DNA of 15,353 nucleotides from Candidatus Woesearchaeota archaeon (lineage in GTDB: Archaea; Nanobdellota; Nanobdellia; Woesearchaeales; UBA10200), in assembly GCA_018302185.1 (NCBI GenBank), contig JAGVZX010000055.1, forward strand, positions 1 to 15,353, written 5' to 3'. The number at the start of each line of letters is the position of its first letter. The stretch's first letter is position 1. The translations under genes were made by a program, and so were the position numbers. Below the pieces are notes generated by a model, which ran no database searches, was not told the DNA's origin, and saw only the letters and a list, made by a program, of their open reading frames with translations. This document shows positions 1 to 6,843 of this stretch, piece by piece.

Positions 1-477
1 TAATTTTAGTTTTATGATCTTATATCCTTTTTTTGCAAGCAATCTTGCAGTGAAATGGCCAGATGATTCTGTGCCAACTAAGATTAAAGCAGCCTTACCT
101 ATGCGCTTAGTCATATTGGCAGTTTTTATTATATTTTCAACCCACAGATTATGGTTGCCAACATCATTTACCTGGCATATAGCATAGGTTGTCTGCGGAA
201 TAGTTGCAGCAGTTAGTGCTGTTTTTATTATTCTCTTCCTTTCAACTGCAGATAATGGGTTTCTTTCTGTTCTTTCTTCCTGTGCGCTTCCTATAAGGAT
301 AATCAAAAAATCTACTTTGAGTAGGGCCTTTTTCACATCTTTCAGATGCCCAAGATGGAAAGGCTGGAACCTTCCGATGAAGATACCTAATTTGTGAATG
401 GATCTTTTACTGGCAACGGTTTTGGCTGCTTTTGTCAACATAAGACGTAAAAACATCTGGTAGTATATATATTTCAT
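1..477 (-). CDS. nadM: NadM-type nicotinamide-nucleotide adenylyltransferase (3' end off window)
   Basis: The reverse strand is open from a start at 477 to the window edge with no stop, so the C-terminus is missing. The translation contains IFIGRFQPFHLGHL, the nucleotidyltransferase HxGH signature, then GSAQEERTERNPLSAVER (the usual GSAQ...NPF/TaxER segment of archaeal NadM) and QVNDVGNHNLWV, equivalent to the family's ND..D...W block. Known role of the family: cytosolic transfer of AMP from ATP to NMN, giving NAD. The C-terminal ISxTxxR motif would lie beyond the edge. The start is ambiguous. An ATG at 477 has an A/T box at 504-516, and an ATG at 441 has a TATATATA box at 461-474. Both fit leaderless initiation, and the shorter form is nearer the family's usual N-terminus. 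A related cytidylyltransferase-fold enzyme is possible but less likely. Confidence 0.88.
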   Translation of the reverse strand, partial: MKYIYYQMFLRLMLTKAAKTVASKRSIHKLGIFIGRFQPFHLGHLKDVKKALLKVDFLIILIGSAQEERTERNPLSAVERKRIIKTALTAATIPQTTYAICQVNDVGNHNLWVENIIKTANMTKRIGKAALILVGTESSGHFTARLLAKKGYKIIKLKL

Positions 478-503
478 TCTTTACTTTTTAGTGGTTGCTA
501 TAA

Positions 504-516
504 CAATATTTAAAAA
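504..516 (-). promoter_or_regulatory. TATA-like box for nadM
   Basis: On the reverse strand TTTTTAAATATTG is centred about 33 bases before the ATG at 477. A second box at 461-474 serves the alternative ATG at 441. Confidence 0.45.
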
Positions 517-592
517 TCACTGTGTATTTTTTAGGTCATTTGCAGCTAAATCAGATAGGATACGCAACGCCTGATGAATATAAGGCATAAAT

Positions 593-603
593 AAAATTTA
601 TTA
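593..603 (+). promoter_or_regulatory. TATA-like box for the orphan gene at 630
   Basis: AAAATTTATTA is centred about 32 bases before the ATG at 630. This is the spacing of an archaeal promoter giving a nearly leaderless mRNA. Confidence 0.5.
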
Positions 604-629
604 TCTTAAATTAAATGCAACTTTGAAAA

Positions 630-1199
630 ATGACAGCTACAGCAATACCACGAACGCGGAGAAATGTAACCAAGCCAAAACCTGGCTCTGTTGCAAAAAC
701 AAATATTACGGCAACTGATGCCCCAAGACCTAAGACTCTTGTAGAGATATTAAGGGAGAATGATGCTGCAAATCCTCAGCATATTCCCAAGGAAGTTAAG
801 CAGAGGATAACGATGTCCATCTTGCAGTATCTTGATGCGGTACCTGTATTGTTCAACTATGAGTTAAGAGATGCAATTGAAAGCTGTGAAATTTCTTCAG
901 AGAGATGTTATTTTGATGCAATAAGCCAGGGTAATCCAAGAAAAAAAGATGCTGATGCTGTTTTTTATAAGGTGCTTTTCAGGCAGGCAATTGATGAAGT
1001 TATTGTGCAAAAATATTATGGATACGCAGTAAGCTTAGAGGTAGATGCATCAAGATTTGGCAAAGGTGTTGACACTTCCTGTATCTTATTGGCCAATCTC
1101 TTTTACAAAGACAAGGAAAAGATGGTAGAATATCTAGCAGGTCGGCTTCATGAGCATCAGACAGGAGATAAAAGGATAAAGAAGCTTGTTTTCAGGTGA
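630..1199 (+). CDS. hypothetical protein, 189 aa, basic disordered N-terminus
   Basis: I do not recognise the family. The first 35 or so residues are rich in Thr, Pro, Lys and Arg and look disordered. The rest looks like a compact alpha-helical domain, with segments such as RITMSILQYLDAVPVLFNYE and CILLANLFYKDKEKMVEYLA. There is no signal peptide and no membrane span, so it is probably cytosolic. It is a stand-alone gene with its own A/T box, transcribed away from nadM and followed after 89 bases by dph6, which has its own promoter. A basic tail plus a helical domain would suit a nucleic-acid or ribosome-associated protein, but nothing in the sequence proves that. Codon use and base composition match the neighbours, which supports a real gene. 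Confidence 0.75.
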   Translation: MTATAIPRTRRNVTKPKPGSVAKTNITATDAPRPKTLVEILRENDAANPQHIPKEVKQRITMSILQYLDAVPVLFNYELRDAIESCEISSERCYFDAISQGNPRKKDADAVFYKVLFRQAIDEVIVQKYYGYAVSLEVDASRFGKGVDTSCILLANLFYKDKEKMVEYLAGRLHEHQTGDKRIKKLVFR

Positions 1200-1251
1200 T
1201 TAATATTATATAGTACTTTAATCAAGGGAGATCAAGAAACTCTGTAAAGCA

Positions 1252-1263
1252 AATTTATATAAA
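1252..1263 (+). promoter_or_regulatory. TATA box for dph6
   Basis: AATTTATATAAA is centred about 31 bases before the ATG at 1289. It is a near-consensus archaeal TATA box, with no Shine-Dalgarno sequence before the start, so the mRNA is predicted leaderless. Confidence 0.65.
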
Positions 1264-1288
1264 CACAACAAACAAATTCAATTACAAA

Positions 1289-1975
1289 ATGAACATTGCA
1301 GCATTATATTCTGGCGGAAAAGACAGCACCATGGCTCTTGATTGGGCTTTGAAGCAAGGGCATAAGGTAGTCTGCCTAATCACTTTGAAGTCTAAAAGGG
1401 ATGATAGTTATATGTTTCATATTCCTAATATTGAGCTTGTCAAAGTCCAGGCAGAGGCGATTGGAATTCCATTGATTTTTGAAGAAAGCTCAGGCATAAA
1501 AGAGAAAGAGCTTGAGGATTTAGAGAGAGCAATTAAGATTGCGATCAAAAAATTTGCGATTGAAGGATTGGTTGCAGGAGCGCTTGCTTCGCAATATCAG
1601 CTTGAAAGAGTTGAAAAGATTGCTCGTGACTTAAATTTGAAAGCATTTGCCCCTTACTGGCATTATGACATGGAAGAGTATATTAAATTGATAATTAAAC
1701 TAGGCTATGATGCAAGAATAACTGGGATTGCAGCAGATGGATTGGATGAGAGATGGCTGGGAAGGAAAATAGATGAGAAATTTCTTTCTGACATCAAGAA
1801 ACTGCATGACAAATTTAGTGTCCATATTGGTCTCGAAGGTGGGGAAGGAGAGACGATAGTTCTTGATGGGCCGATTTTTAAAAAGAGATTAGAGATAGTT
1901 TCTGCGCAAAATGTGATGGAGAACAGATGCACAGGGCATCATGTTATTAAGGAAGTTAGGCTGGTGGATAAATAA
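1289..1975 (+). CDS. dph6: diphthine-ammonia ligase (Dph6 / MJ0570-type ATP-binding protein)
   Basis: This 228-residue protein opens with the PP-loop ATP pyrophosphatase signature SGGKDS (residues 8-13). It carries the Dph6 blocks VAGALASQYQLERVE (95-109), WLGRKID (156-162) and LEGGEGET (182-189), and its length is typical of the single-domain archaeal family. Known role: the last step of diphthamide synthesis, ATP-dependent amidation of diphthine on the conserved histidine of elongation factor aEF-2 in the cytosol. The start is fixed by the TATA box 31 bases upstream and by the motif position: only seven residues precede SGGKDS, as is usual. It is monocistronic, with no other diphthamide gene in the window. 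Some MJ0570-related proteins lack a proven role, so the exact reaction is inferred from family. Confidence 0.9.
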   Translation: MNIAALYSGGKDSTMALDWALKQGHKVVCLITLKSKRDDSYMFHIPNIELVKVQAEAIGIPLIFEESSGIKEKELEDLERAIKIAIKKFAIEGLVAGALASQYQLERVEKIARDLNLKAFAPYWHYDMEEYIKLIIKLGYDARITGIAADGLDERWLGRKIDEKFLSDIKKLHDKFSVHIGLEGGEGETIVLDGPIFKKRLEIVSAQNVMENRCTGHHVIKEVRLVDK

Positions 1976-2124
1976 AAGTGGTAAAATAATATGTTACTTC
2001 TAACTAACATACTATTAAGTTTATGTTAACTAAGACTAACCTAAAATTAGTGCAGGTTACAATATAAATCCATCAAGTAAACTGTATAAAAATATAAACC
2101 TAGAATCTATGATATTTATCCTTC

Positions 2125-2391
2125 TCACCAATCGCTCAAAGCATCTCCGACGCCAGATACTGCCTTGTCAGCTTCATCAGTGTTAAGCTCACTGTCTGTT
2201 GCAGAAGCGTCTGTTACTGCTCCTGATATCTGTGAGACAGAATCAGCTTGTGCTGCTGCCTGAGCAGCTGGTTGTGTGCTTGCAGCATCTGTTTTTGGCA
2301 GCTCTGCCTTTTTTCCGCATGCTGCGATCAACAATAACATAGAAATTAATGCAATTACAAAAATTCTCTTTAGCAATGTGTTTTTTAACAT
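2125..2391 (-). CDS. small secreted lipoprotein, 88 aa
   Basis: The N-terminus is a short basic region, a hydrophobic stretch and a lipobox-like IAAC with Cys25 as the candidate lipidated residue, followed by GKK. The mature part of about 64 residues is rich in Ala, Gln, Ser, Thr and Asp, becomes acidic toward the end, looks disordered and ends in SDW. Inference: it is exported and tethered to the outer face of the cytoplasmic membrane, role unknown. Unlike most neighbours it has a leader of about 45 bases and a Shine-Dalgarno sequence, GAGGCGAT at 2395-2402, which supports this ATG. It lies downstream of the coiled-coil gene on the same strand but has its own promoter. Its composition resembles the low-complexity tail of that neighbour, so a shared envelope location is plausible. 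Confidence 0.75.
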   Translation of the reverse strand: MLKNTLLKRIFVIALISMLLLIAACGKKAELPKTDAASTQPAAQAAAQADSVSQISGAVTDASATDSELNTDEADKAVSGVGDALSDW

Positions 2392-2455
2392 GGTATCGCC
2401 TCTCTTTGTGTTAATAGTAATCGAATCTTATCGACAGATTAAGGTAATCATAAAG

Positions 2456-2468
2456 TTCTATATAAACC
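2456..2468 (-). promoter_or_regulatory. TATA box for the lipoprotein gene
   Basis: On the reverse strand GGTTTATATAGAA lies about 70 bases before the ATG at 2391. It predicts an RNA start near 2436 and a leader of about 45 bases containing the Shine-Dalgarno sequence. Confidence 0.55.
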
Positions 2469-2497
2469 TTTGGAAAATGTTATTCTAAAATCATAAT

Positions 2498-2538
2498 CAA
2501 CAAAATAAAAAATAAAGATAAAAATAAAAAAACAAAAA
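2498..2538 (-). terminator. U-rich terminator of the coiled-coil gene
   Basis: Immediately after the stop codon, the transcribed strand reads as several runs of four to seven T, broken by single A, G or C bases. This is the U-tract type of intrinsic termination known in archaea. No hairpin is needed or seen. Confidence 0.6.
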
Positions 2539-4365
2539 TTAAGTGCTTGCTGTTGCGTCTGCACTTACACTTGCATCTGTAGTTGCACTGGTTTCTGTTG
2601 TGCTAGTAGATGCATCTGCACTGACTGTAGCATCTGCAGTTGCCTCACTTCCAGCACTTGCTTCAGCTGCTGGTGTGGTTTCTGTTGCTACTTCTGATCC
2701 TGTGGAGGTTTCAGTAGCTGTTGTACTTTCAGCAGATTCTGATGTAACAGTTTCCTCAGCCTCTACTGCAGCTGTCTCTTCTGCAACCAGTTGCTGCTCT
2801 GTGACTTCAACAGCAGCAACATCTCCTGTGTCTGTGCTTGGGTCTTCTGCATCAACAACAACTTCCACTTCTGCAGCAGATTCTTCTTCAACTTCTCCAC
2901 CTGCATCTTTTATAGCTTTGACAATCTCTTTCAAGAGCTTGTGAGCTTCCTGCAGTGCATCCTGCGCAAGTTTTACGTGCTTTCTAGCTTCCTGGACAGT
3001 TGCCTGATCATCTGATGAAGCATCTCCACTGCCAGTGCTATCTTTTGCTTTTGCAAATGTCTCTTCGCCAAGCTTATAATGGTCTCTTGCATCTTTTACT
3101 TTTGCGCTAAAATCTGCAATCTTTGCATCCAAGCCATCAACAGTTACACTCTTAGCTTCTAATGCAGCCAATGCTTTCTGCAATCTAGCTTCCAAGTGAG
3201 AGCTTCTTTGGATGATCTCTCCGCCTTTTGCATGGACTAATCTTGCTGCATGCAATTCAACTCTGTGTTTGTAAGCTTTCCAGACATCCTGAACTTCTTT
3301 AGCAGCTGCCTTTACTTCTTCTTTTGTAGCTGCTGCTTTTGCTTTTTCAGCTGCTGCAGTTAATTTTGCGATGCCTGCATCTAGCTCAGCTAATATTGCA
3401 TCTGCCTGCTCTTTAGTCAATTCAGTTGCGCCAGAAACTCTTTCTTTCAATTTTGTAAGCTGTTGTATGCCAACTTCTGCGCTGTGCTGCACAAATGCCT
3501 TTGCAGCTTCAAGAGCTTTTGAGTTTGTTTCTTTGCACTCAGCTATGTCTGGTGTATCTTTGCATGCTTTCAAACTCTCTTTTAGAGCGTCAAATTCTTT
3601 CTTCTTGTCATCATGCTTTTGCTTTGCTTCCTGGAATTTTTCTTTTGCTGCACTGAACCTTTCTCTTGCTTTCTCAACATTTTCTTTTGCCAGGACTCTC
3701 TTTTTGAACAGGTTCTCTACTTTGACTTTCTTGACTTTTATTTTTTCCAATCTTTCATTTAATTTTTCCTTGTCTAATCCAGCGACAGCATTTAATTTTG
3801 CAGCGCCTAATCTTGCAAGCTTTGCTACATCTGATTGTTTCATGTCTGCAACTTTTTCAAGGGTCTTTCCTTCTAATTTAGCGAGCTTTCTGAAATTTGC
3901 AGTAGTTAACTTTTCTAATTTTTCTTTGTTTTCAGCTTTTAATGTTGCAAGCTTTTCCTTGTGAATTTCCTGAATCTTGGCAACTGCATCTTTCCTAACT
4001 TCTCTTGCTTTTTGGATGCCTTCTTTAAGAACTTGTTTTCTTGCTTCAAGGCCTTCTTTCCTGATATCCTTTGCAGCAGCTACTCCTTCTTTTCTCATTG
4101 CAACTGCCTGTTCTTTTGTCTCTGCGTTTTTGGCAGCATCAAAAGCTTCCTTTCTTGTATCCTTTGCAGTTGATAATGTCTCTTTCCTGTTAGCAGCAAG
4201 GTCTTTTCTAGTGTCTTGCTTGACTTCTCTGACATCTTTTCTTGCGTCTTTGACGACTTCTCTGGCTTTTTCAGCAGGCCTGCTTGTACCTTCTTCTGCA
4301 ATCGCTAGCGGCACTAGGCTAAAAATAAATATTGCCAGAACAAATATGGCTGATAGTTTTTTCAT
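2539..4365 (-). CDS. large secreted coiled-coil protein with hendecad repeats and Ser/Thr/Ala-rich tail
   Basis: The protein is 608 residues. I place the start at the ATG at 4365, not the in-frame GTG at 4374, because that GTG sits inside the Shine-Dalgarno sequence GAGGTGA. Residues 1-23 form a clear signal peptide ending AIA. Residues 42-126 hold R-K-D/E triplets at 42, 53, 60, 71, 91, 102 and 124, with LKE at 113; most gaps are 11 residues, a hendecad (undecad) pattern. Lys/Glu/Ala-rich helix continues to about residue 490, interrupted by Cys268 and Cys277 (CX8C), which could form a disulfide outside the cell. The last 110 or so residues are acidic, then Ser/Thr/Ala-rich, disordered and possibly glycosylated. 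There is no C-terminal membrane anchor or sorting motif. I recognise no named family. Inference: an extracellular or envelope stalk or filament-like protein. A/T-biased low complexity produces long antisense open frames opposite it, which I regard as artefacts. Confidence 0.85.
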   Translation of the reverse strand: MKKLSAIFVLAIFIFSLVPLAIAEEGTSRPAEKAREVVKDARKDVREVKQDTRKDLAANRKETLSTAKDTRKEAFDAAKNAETKEQAVAMRKEGVAAAKDIRKEGLEARKQVLKEGIQKAREVRKDAVAKIQEIHKEKLATLKAENKEKLEKLTTANFRKLAKLEGKTLEKVADMKQSDVAKLARLGAAKLNAVAGLDKEKLNERLEKIKVKKVKVENLFKKRVLAKENVEKARERFSAAKEKFQEAKQKHDDKKKEFDALKESLKACKDTPDIAECKETNSKALEAAKAFVQHSAEVGIQQLTKLKERVSGATELTKEQADAILAELDAGIAKLTAAAEKAKAAATKEEVKAAAKEVQDVWKAYKHRVELHAARLVHAKGGEIIQRSSHLEARLQKALAALEAKSVTVDGLDAKIADFSAKVKDARDHYKLGEETFAKAKDSTGSGDASSDDQATVQEARKHVKLAQDALQEAHKLLKEIVKAIKDAGGEVEEESAAEVEVVVDAEDPSTDTGDVAAVEVTEQQLVAEETAAVEAEETVTSESAESTTATETSTGSEVATETTPAAEASAGSEATADATVSADASTSTTETSATTDASVSADATAST

Positions 4366-4369
4366 TGTA

Positions 4370-4376
4370 TTCACCT
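4370..4376 (-). promoter_or_regulatory. Shine-Dalgarno sequence deciding the start of the coiled-coil gene
   Basis: GAGGTGA on the reverse strand lies four bases before the ATG at 4365. It matches the archaeal ribosomal-RNA 3' end well, and it overlaps and so disfavours the upstream GTG. Confidence 0.75.
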
Positions 4377-4393
4377 CATTGAGTTATTGTTTG

Positions 4394-4413
4394 TAGATTA
4401 TATCTTTAATCTA
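4394..4413 (-). promoter_or_regulatory. leader hairpin of the coiled-coil gene
   Basis: TAGATTA at 4394-4400 and TAATCTA at 4407-4413 form a perfect 7-bp inverted repeat with a 6-base loop. If the TATA-like box at 4443-4453 is used, this hairpin sits near the 5' end of the leader and about 20 bases before the Shine-Dalgarno sequence. Its effect on stability or translation is inference. Confidence 0.45.
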
Positions 4414-4442
4414 AATATCTGATTGAACCTAGTTAGAGCAAA

Positions 4443-4453
4443 TTTGTTTATAA
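4443..4453 (-). promoter_or_regulatory. TATA-like box for the coiled-coil gene
   Basis: ACTTATAAAC on the reverse strand predicts an RNA start near 4423 and a leader of about 57 bases. A weaker A/T box near 4394-4404 is an alternative. Confidence 0.45.
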
Positions 4454-4544
4454 GTATACTTTTTAGTAAAATTGGAGTTAAGCTTTACCAGGGGGTTTAA
4501 AACTTTACGCAGCATTATTCAGCCTTGTTTTTGAAAAAGAAAAA

Positions 4545-4553
4545 CATTTAAAT
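4545..4553 (+). promoter_or_regulatory. TATA-like box for the COG2512-type gene
   Basis: CATTTAAAT, preceded by an A-rich stretch, is centred about 31 bases before the ATG at 4580. No Shine-Dalgarno sequence lies at working distance, so the mRNA is predicted nearly leaderless. Confidence 0.5.
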
Positions 4554-4579
4554 GAGGTTATGCCAAATAGGATACTAAA

Positions 4580-5377
4580 ATGAGAAAATCAAACTTATTG
4601 GTGTTATTTGAAATGATAATCATTATGTTTTTAGTATCTTCATCTACGGCATCTGCTGCATTAATCGGCGGCAGAGTCTATGACTATTCGTTAAATGCAA
4701 TCTCTAATGTAAATGTTGAAATAAATACAACACCTAAACAAAGGGAGGTTGCTGATAAAAGCGTGTATGCATTTAACGTCCCTAAAGGGAGTTATGTCAT
4801 TACAGCAAAACAATATGAAGATGGGATATTAAAAGCTGCCACAAATGAATTGATCACTGTCAACGATGAAGGAGAATATAAGTTAGATTTGATCTTGTTT
4901 CCGGATGTTTCTGAAGACCAAAGTTTGGGAGATGAGAAGATAGATTTTAATGCACCGTTTGATGAAGAAGGAATTGATAAGAGGATTGTTGTTGTTGCAG
5001 TTTTGGGTGTTGTTGCGATTATTGCAGTAATCTACCTATTCTTATCTAAAAAAAGAAAGAGGATAAGAAAAAATTCTTCTGAGCCTAAAATGAAAAGCAC
5101 AGCAAAAAATATTCTGGGAGATGATAAGATAACTAAAACTTCCGTACAGGAAACAACTGAACATGCTGTTAAAGAATTTCCTGCACAAGAAGACGCAGAC
5201 TCAAAGATGGTCCTTGATTTTATCAGATCACAAGAAGGCAGGACAACTCAGAAAGACATCAGAAAGAATTTCCCAAGCAGCGAGGCAAAGATAAGCTTGA
5301 TTCTGACAGACTTAGAAGCGCAAGGAAAGATTAGGAAGATCAAAAAAGGCAGAGGCAATGTTGTTGTGATGAATTAA
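4580..5377 (+). CDS. membrane-spanning winged-helix protein with extracellular beta domain (COG2512 type)
   Basis: The 265 residues fall into four parts. There is a signal peptide at about 1-27. A beta-rich outer domain at about 28-110, with IGGRVYDYSLNAISNVNVEI and the later segment YAFNVPKGSYVITAKQ, resembles carboxypeptidase-regulatory or PEGA-like domains. One membrane helix spans about 136-156 and is followed by a strongly basic KKRKRIRK stop-transfer. A C-terminal winged helix at about 205-265 has a helix-turn-helix core, TTQKDIRKNFPSSEAKISLI, and a basic wing, KIRKIKKGRG. This matches the known layout of archaeal membrane-associated transcription regulators of COG2512. Inference: the outer domain senses the envelope or a ligand and the cytosolic domain binds DNA. 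The gene is divergent from the secreted coiled-coil gene across a 214-base shared region, which makes that gene a natural candidate target. Confidence 0.82.
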   Translation: MRKSNLLVLFEMIIIMFLVSSSTASAALIGGRVYDYSLNAISNVNVEINTTPKQREVADKSVYAFNVPKGSYVITAKQYEDGILKAATNELITVNDEGEYKLDLILFPDVSEDQSLGDEKIDFNAPFDEEGIDKRIVVVAVLGVVAIIAVIYLFLSKKRKRIRKNSSEPKMKSTAKNILGDDKITKTSVQETTEHAVKEFPAQEDADSKMVLDFIRSQEGRTTQKDIRKNFPSSEAKISLILTDLEAQGKIRKIKKGRGNVVVMN

Positions 5378-5400
5378 AACGTAATAGTCAGAGATTAAAT

Positions 5401-5790
5401 TTAATCTAATGCCCTTTCTCTTATTGCTTGTATAGCATCAGGGTCATCTGCTTCAAAGCCGTCATAAGAACGATCTGCTACATAATCACCTGCAGGAGGT
5501 TGTTGTAATAACATTGCATCAAGATCTTTTACAACAGCGTCTAAAGCGCAGCCTGCTGTTACTTTAGGTTCTAGTCGCAATAAACAAGCTGCTGCTGCAT
5601 TTCTGTCAACTCCAATGTACGACGTGACTAAGGTTCCTTCAATTGATCTTCTTTCTCTTAACATAACATCGCTTCTGCCAACATTAACTATAGGTTTACC
5701 GTCTTTACGCTGATATACATACAAGGCAAGATTTTTACCTCGAACATCTGGCTTGAGTTCTTCTCTCATGTGTATTAATGGGTGTGGCAT
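5401..5790 (-). CDS. hypothetical protein, 129 aa
   Basis: I do not recognise the family. I chose the ATG at 5790 rather than the in-frame GTG at 5796 because a TATA-like box at 5811-5824 is centred about 27 bases upstream of the ATG. The protein looks soluble. The first half has beta-type segments (NLALYVYQRKDGKPIVNVGR and TLVTSYIGVDRN). The second half has a helix around CALDAVVKDLDAMLL and an acidic C-terminus with ADDPDAIQAIRERALD. There is no signal peptide. The gene converges on the COG2512-type gene, with only 23 bases between the two stop codons, so their transcripts probably overlap at the 3' ends. It looks like a real gene because its composition and promoter resemble the neighbours, but function is unknown. 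Confidence 0.65.
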   Translation of the reverse strand: MPHPLIHMREELKPDVRGKNLALYVYQRKDGKPIVNVGRSDVMLRERRSIEGTLVTSYIGVDRNAAAACLLRLEPKVTAGCALDAVVKDLDAMLLQQPPAGDYVADRSYDGFEADDPDAIQAIRERALD

Positions 5791-5810
5791 AATCACGAAT
5801 ATTAAGGGCT

Positions 5811-5824
5811 TATTTTTAAATTTA
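5811..5824 (-). promoter_or_regulatory. TATA-like box for the 129-aa protein gene
   Basis: TAAATTTAAAAATA on the reverse strand is centred about 27 bases before the ATG at 5790. It supports that start and a leaderless mRNA. Confidence 0.5.
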
Positions 5825-5931
5825 TCCGAAAATTAGCGACCTAAACTATTTTTATTGCTATACTCTTAAATCGAAATATTTAAATTAGGGTGTGCTATTT
5901 TGGAACAATTACCAAGTTTTGCAGAACTAAA

Positions 5932-5942
5932 GCTATAATATA
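5932..5942 (+). promoter_or_regulatory. TATA-like box for the 279-aa protein gene
   Basis: GCTATAATATA is centred about 22 bases before the ATG at 5959, slightly close for a leaderless start. A second, better-formed box (CGAAATATTTAAATTA, about 5871-5886) could give an alternative RNA start near 5905. Confidence 0.4.
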
Positions 5943-5958
5943 GATAATAAGATTTAAA

Positions 5959-6798
5959 ATGAATCTAAAAACTATCAGAGAAGAGGTATTAAGCGCATTA
6001 TGGGCAATATTTCCTCCACAAGAGCCGCGTGATGAAGGAGATACTGCGAGAAAAGAGGATATCAGCATAGCACTGAATATTCTCATAGATAGGATAGATA
6101 CAGGATTAGGCCATGAGCAGGCTGAGGGGATCTTAGAGGAGATCTTAAAGGCTACACCTGCTAAAATAGATCAGCATATCCAATTTTGCCAGGAGTCGCC
6201 AAGAGAAAAGCTAAATCATTCTTCTCCCTATAGGTTTATCATGAACTATGACGGGCATTTTCAGTATCTTGAGCTCGAAGGGCCAAAAAGAGATAGTATA
6301 ATCTACGGATTTGACCACAGATATATCCATATCAAATGCAAAGACGTTGCAAGTGCTTTTGCTGCGTATAAGGCTATTGCATCCAAGCTAGTCAGATCAT
6401 TTTTAGAGTCGCATGAAGAATATAGAGCTGAGATAGAAGCCAGCTTGGAAGGAATACCGACAGAGCATATACTAGTAATGAGTTCAGTATCTAAGCATGC
6501 AAATGGTGTAACCAAGCAGGGGATAGTCTATGGGTTTATAGACGGGGAATATATGCTCCAGATCTGGGCAGGAAAAGATGAATCACTTAGGCCTGTGGTA
6601 GAGGAGGGATTTCCACTGGCAAGAATATTAGGGCCAGGCAAAGATCCTGAGGTAGAATGGAACATGATTGGGTGTATCGCATATGGTGAGGCGTGCAGTG
6701 TTGCAGCAGAAGGTGCTAGCAGCATTAGCGGCGTATTCAGAAAATACGATGGAGTTCATTTTGGCAGAAAGCATGTTGATCCGAGGCATAGCAAATAA
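5959..6798 (+). CDS. hypothetical soluble protein, 279 aa
   Basis: I do not recognise the family. The N-terminal 75 or so residues look helical and acidic, with a pattern resembling a small helical bundle (ISIALNILIDRIDTGL and the following EILKA). The middle part, about 90-160, mixes beta segments (YRFIMNYDGHFQYLEL, YIHIKCK) and a helix (FAAYKAIASKLVRSFLES). The last 110 residues again look mixed alpha/beta, with YGFIDGEYMLQIWAGKDE and a Cys-containing segment, MIGCIAYGEACSVAAEG. The C-terminus is basic and His-rich. No signal peptide or membrane span is visible, so it is predicted cytosolic. It is monocistronic and divergent from the 129-aa protein gene. The ordered alternation of helix and strand argues for a folded enzyme or binding protein, but I see no catalytic motif that I can name. 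Confidence 0.75.
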   Translation: MNLKTIREEVLSALWAIFPPQEPRDEGDTARKEDISIALNILIDRIDTGLGHEQAEGILEEILKATPAKIDQHIQFCQESPREKLNHSSPYRFIMNYDGHFQYLELEGPKRDSIIYGFDHRYIHIKCKDVASAFAAYKAIASKLVRSFLESHEEYRAEIEASLEGIPTEHILVMSSVSKHANGVTKQGIVYGFIDGEYMLQIWAGKDESLRPVVEEGFPLARILGPGKDPEVEWNMIGCIAYGEACSVAAEGASSISGVFRKYDGVHFGRKHVDPRHSK

Positions 6799-6843
6799 AT
6801 TCTTATTGTTGAGTAATTGACAAGTAGATATCTCTATCGTACC

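Noticed and set aside
1991..2010. Inverted repeat ATGTTA/TAACAT after dph6 as a terminator
   Set aside because: The stem is only 6 bp and A/T-only, and no T tract follows it, so it is likely chance in AT-rich DNA.
2424..2440. AATCT/AGATT inverted repeat near the predicted RNA start of the lipoprotein gene
   Set aside because: The stem is only 5 bp and straddles the predicted start site, so I did not count it with the two clearer leader hairpins.
2543..4396. Several long open frames on the plus strand opposite the coiled-coil gene
   Set aside because: They mirror the repetitive Ala/Lys/Glu-rich codons of the real gene, give Ser/Phe/Ala/Val-only proteins, and lack promoters. They are shadow frames.
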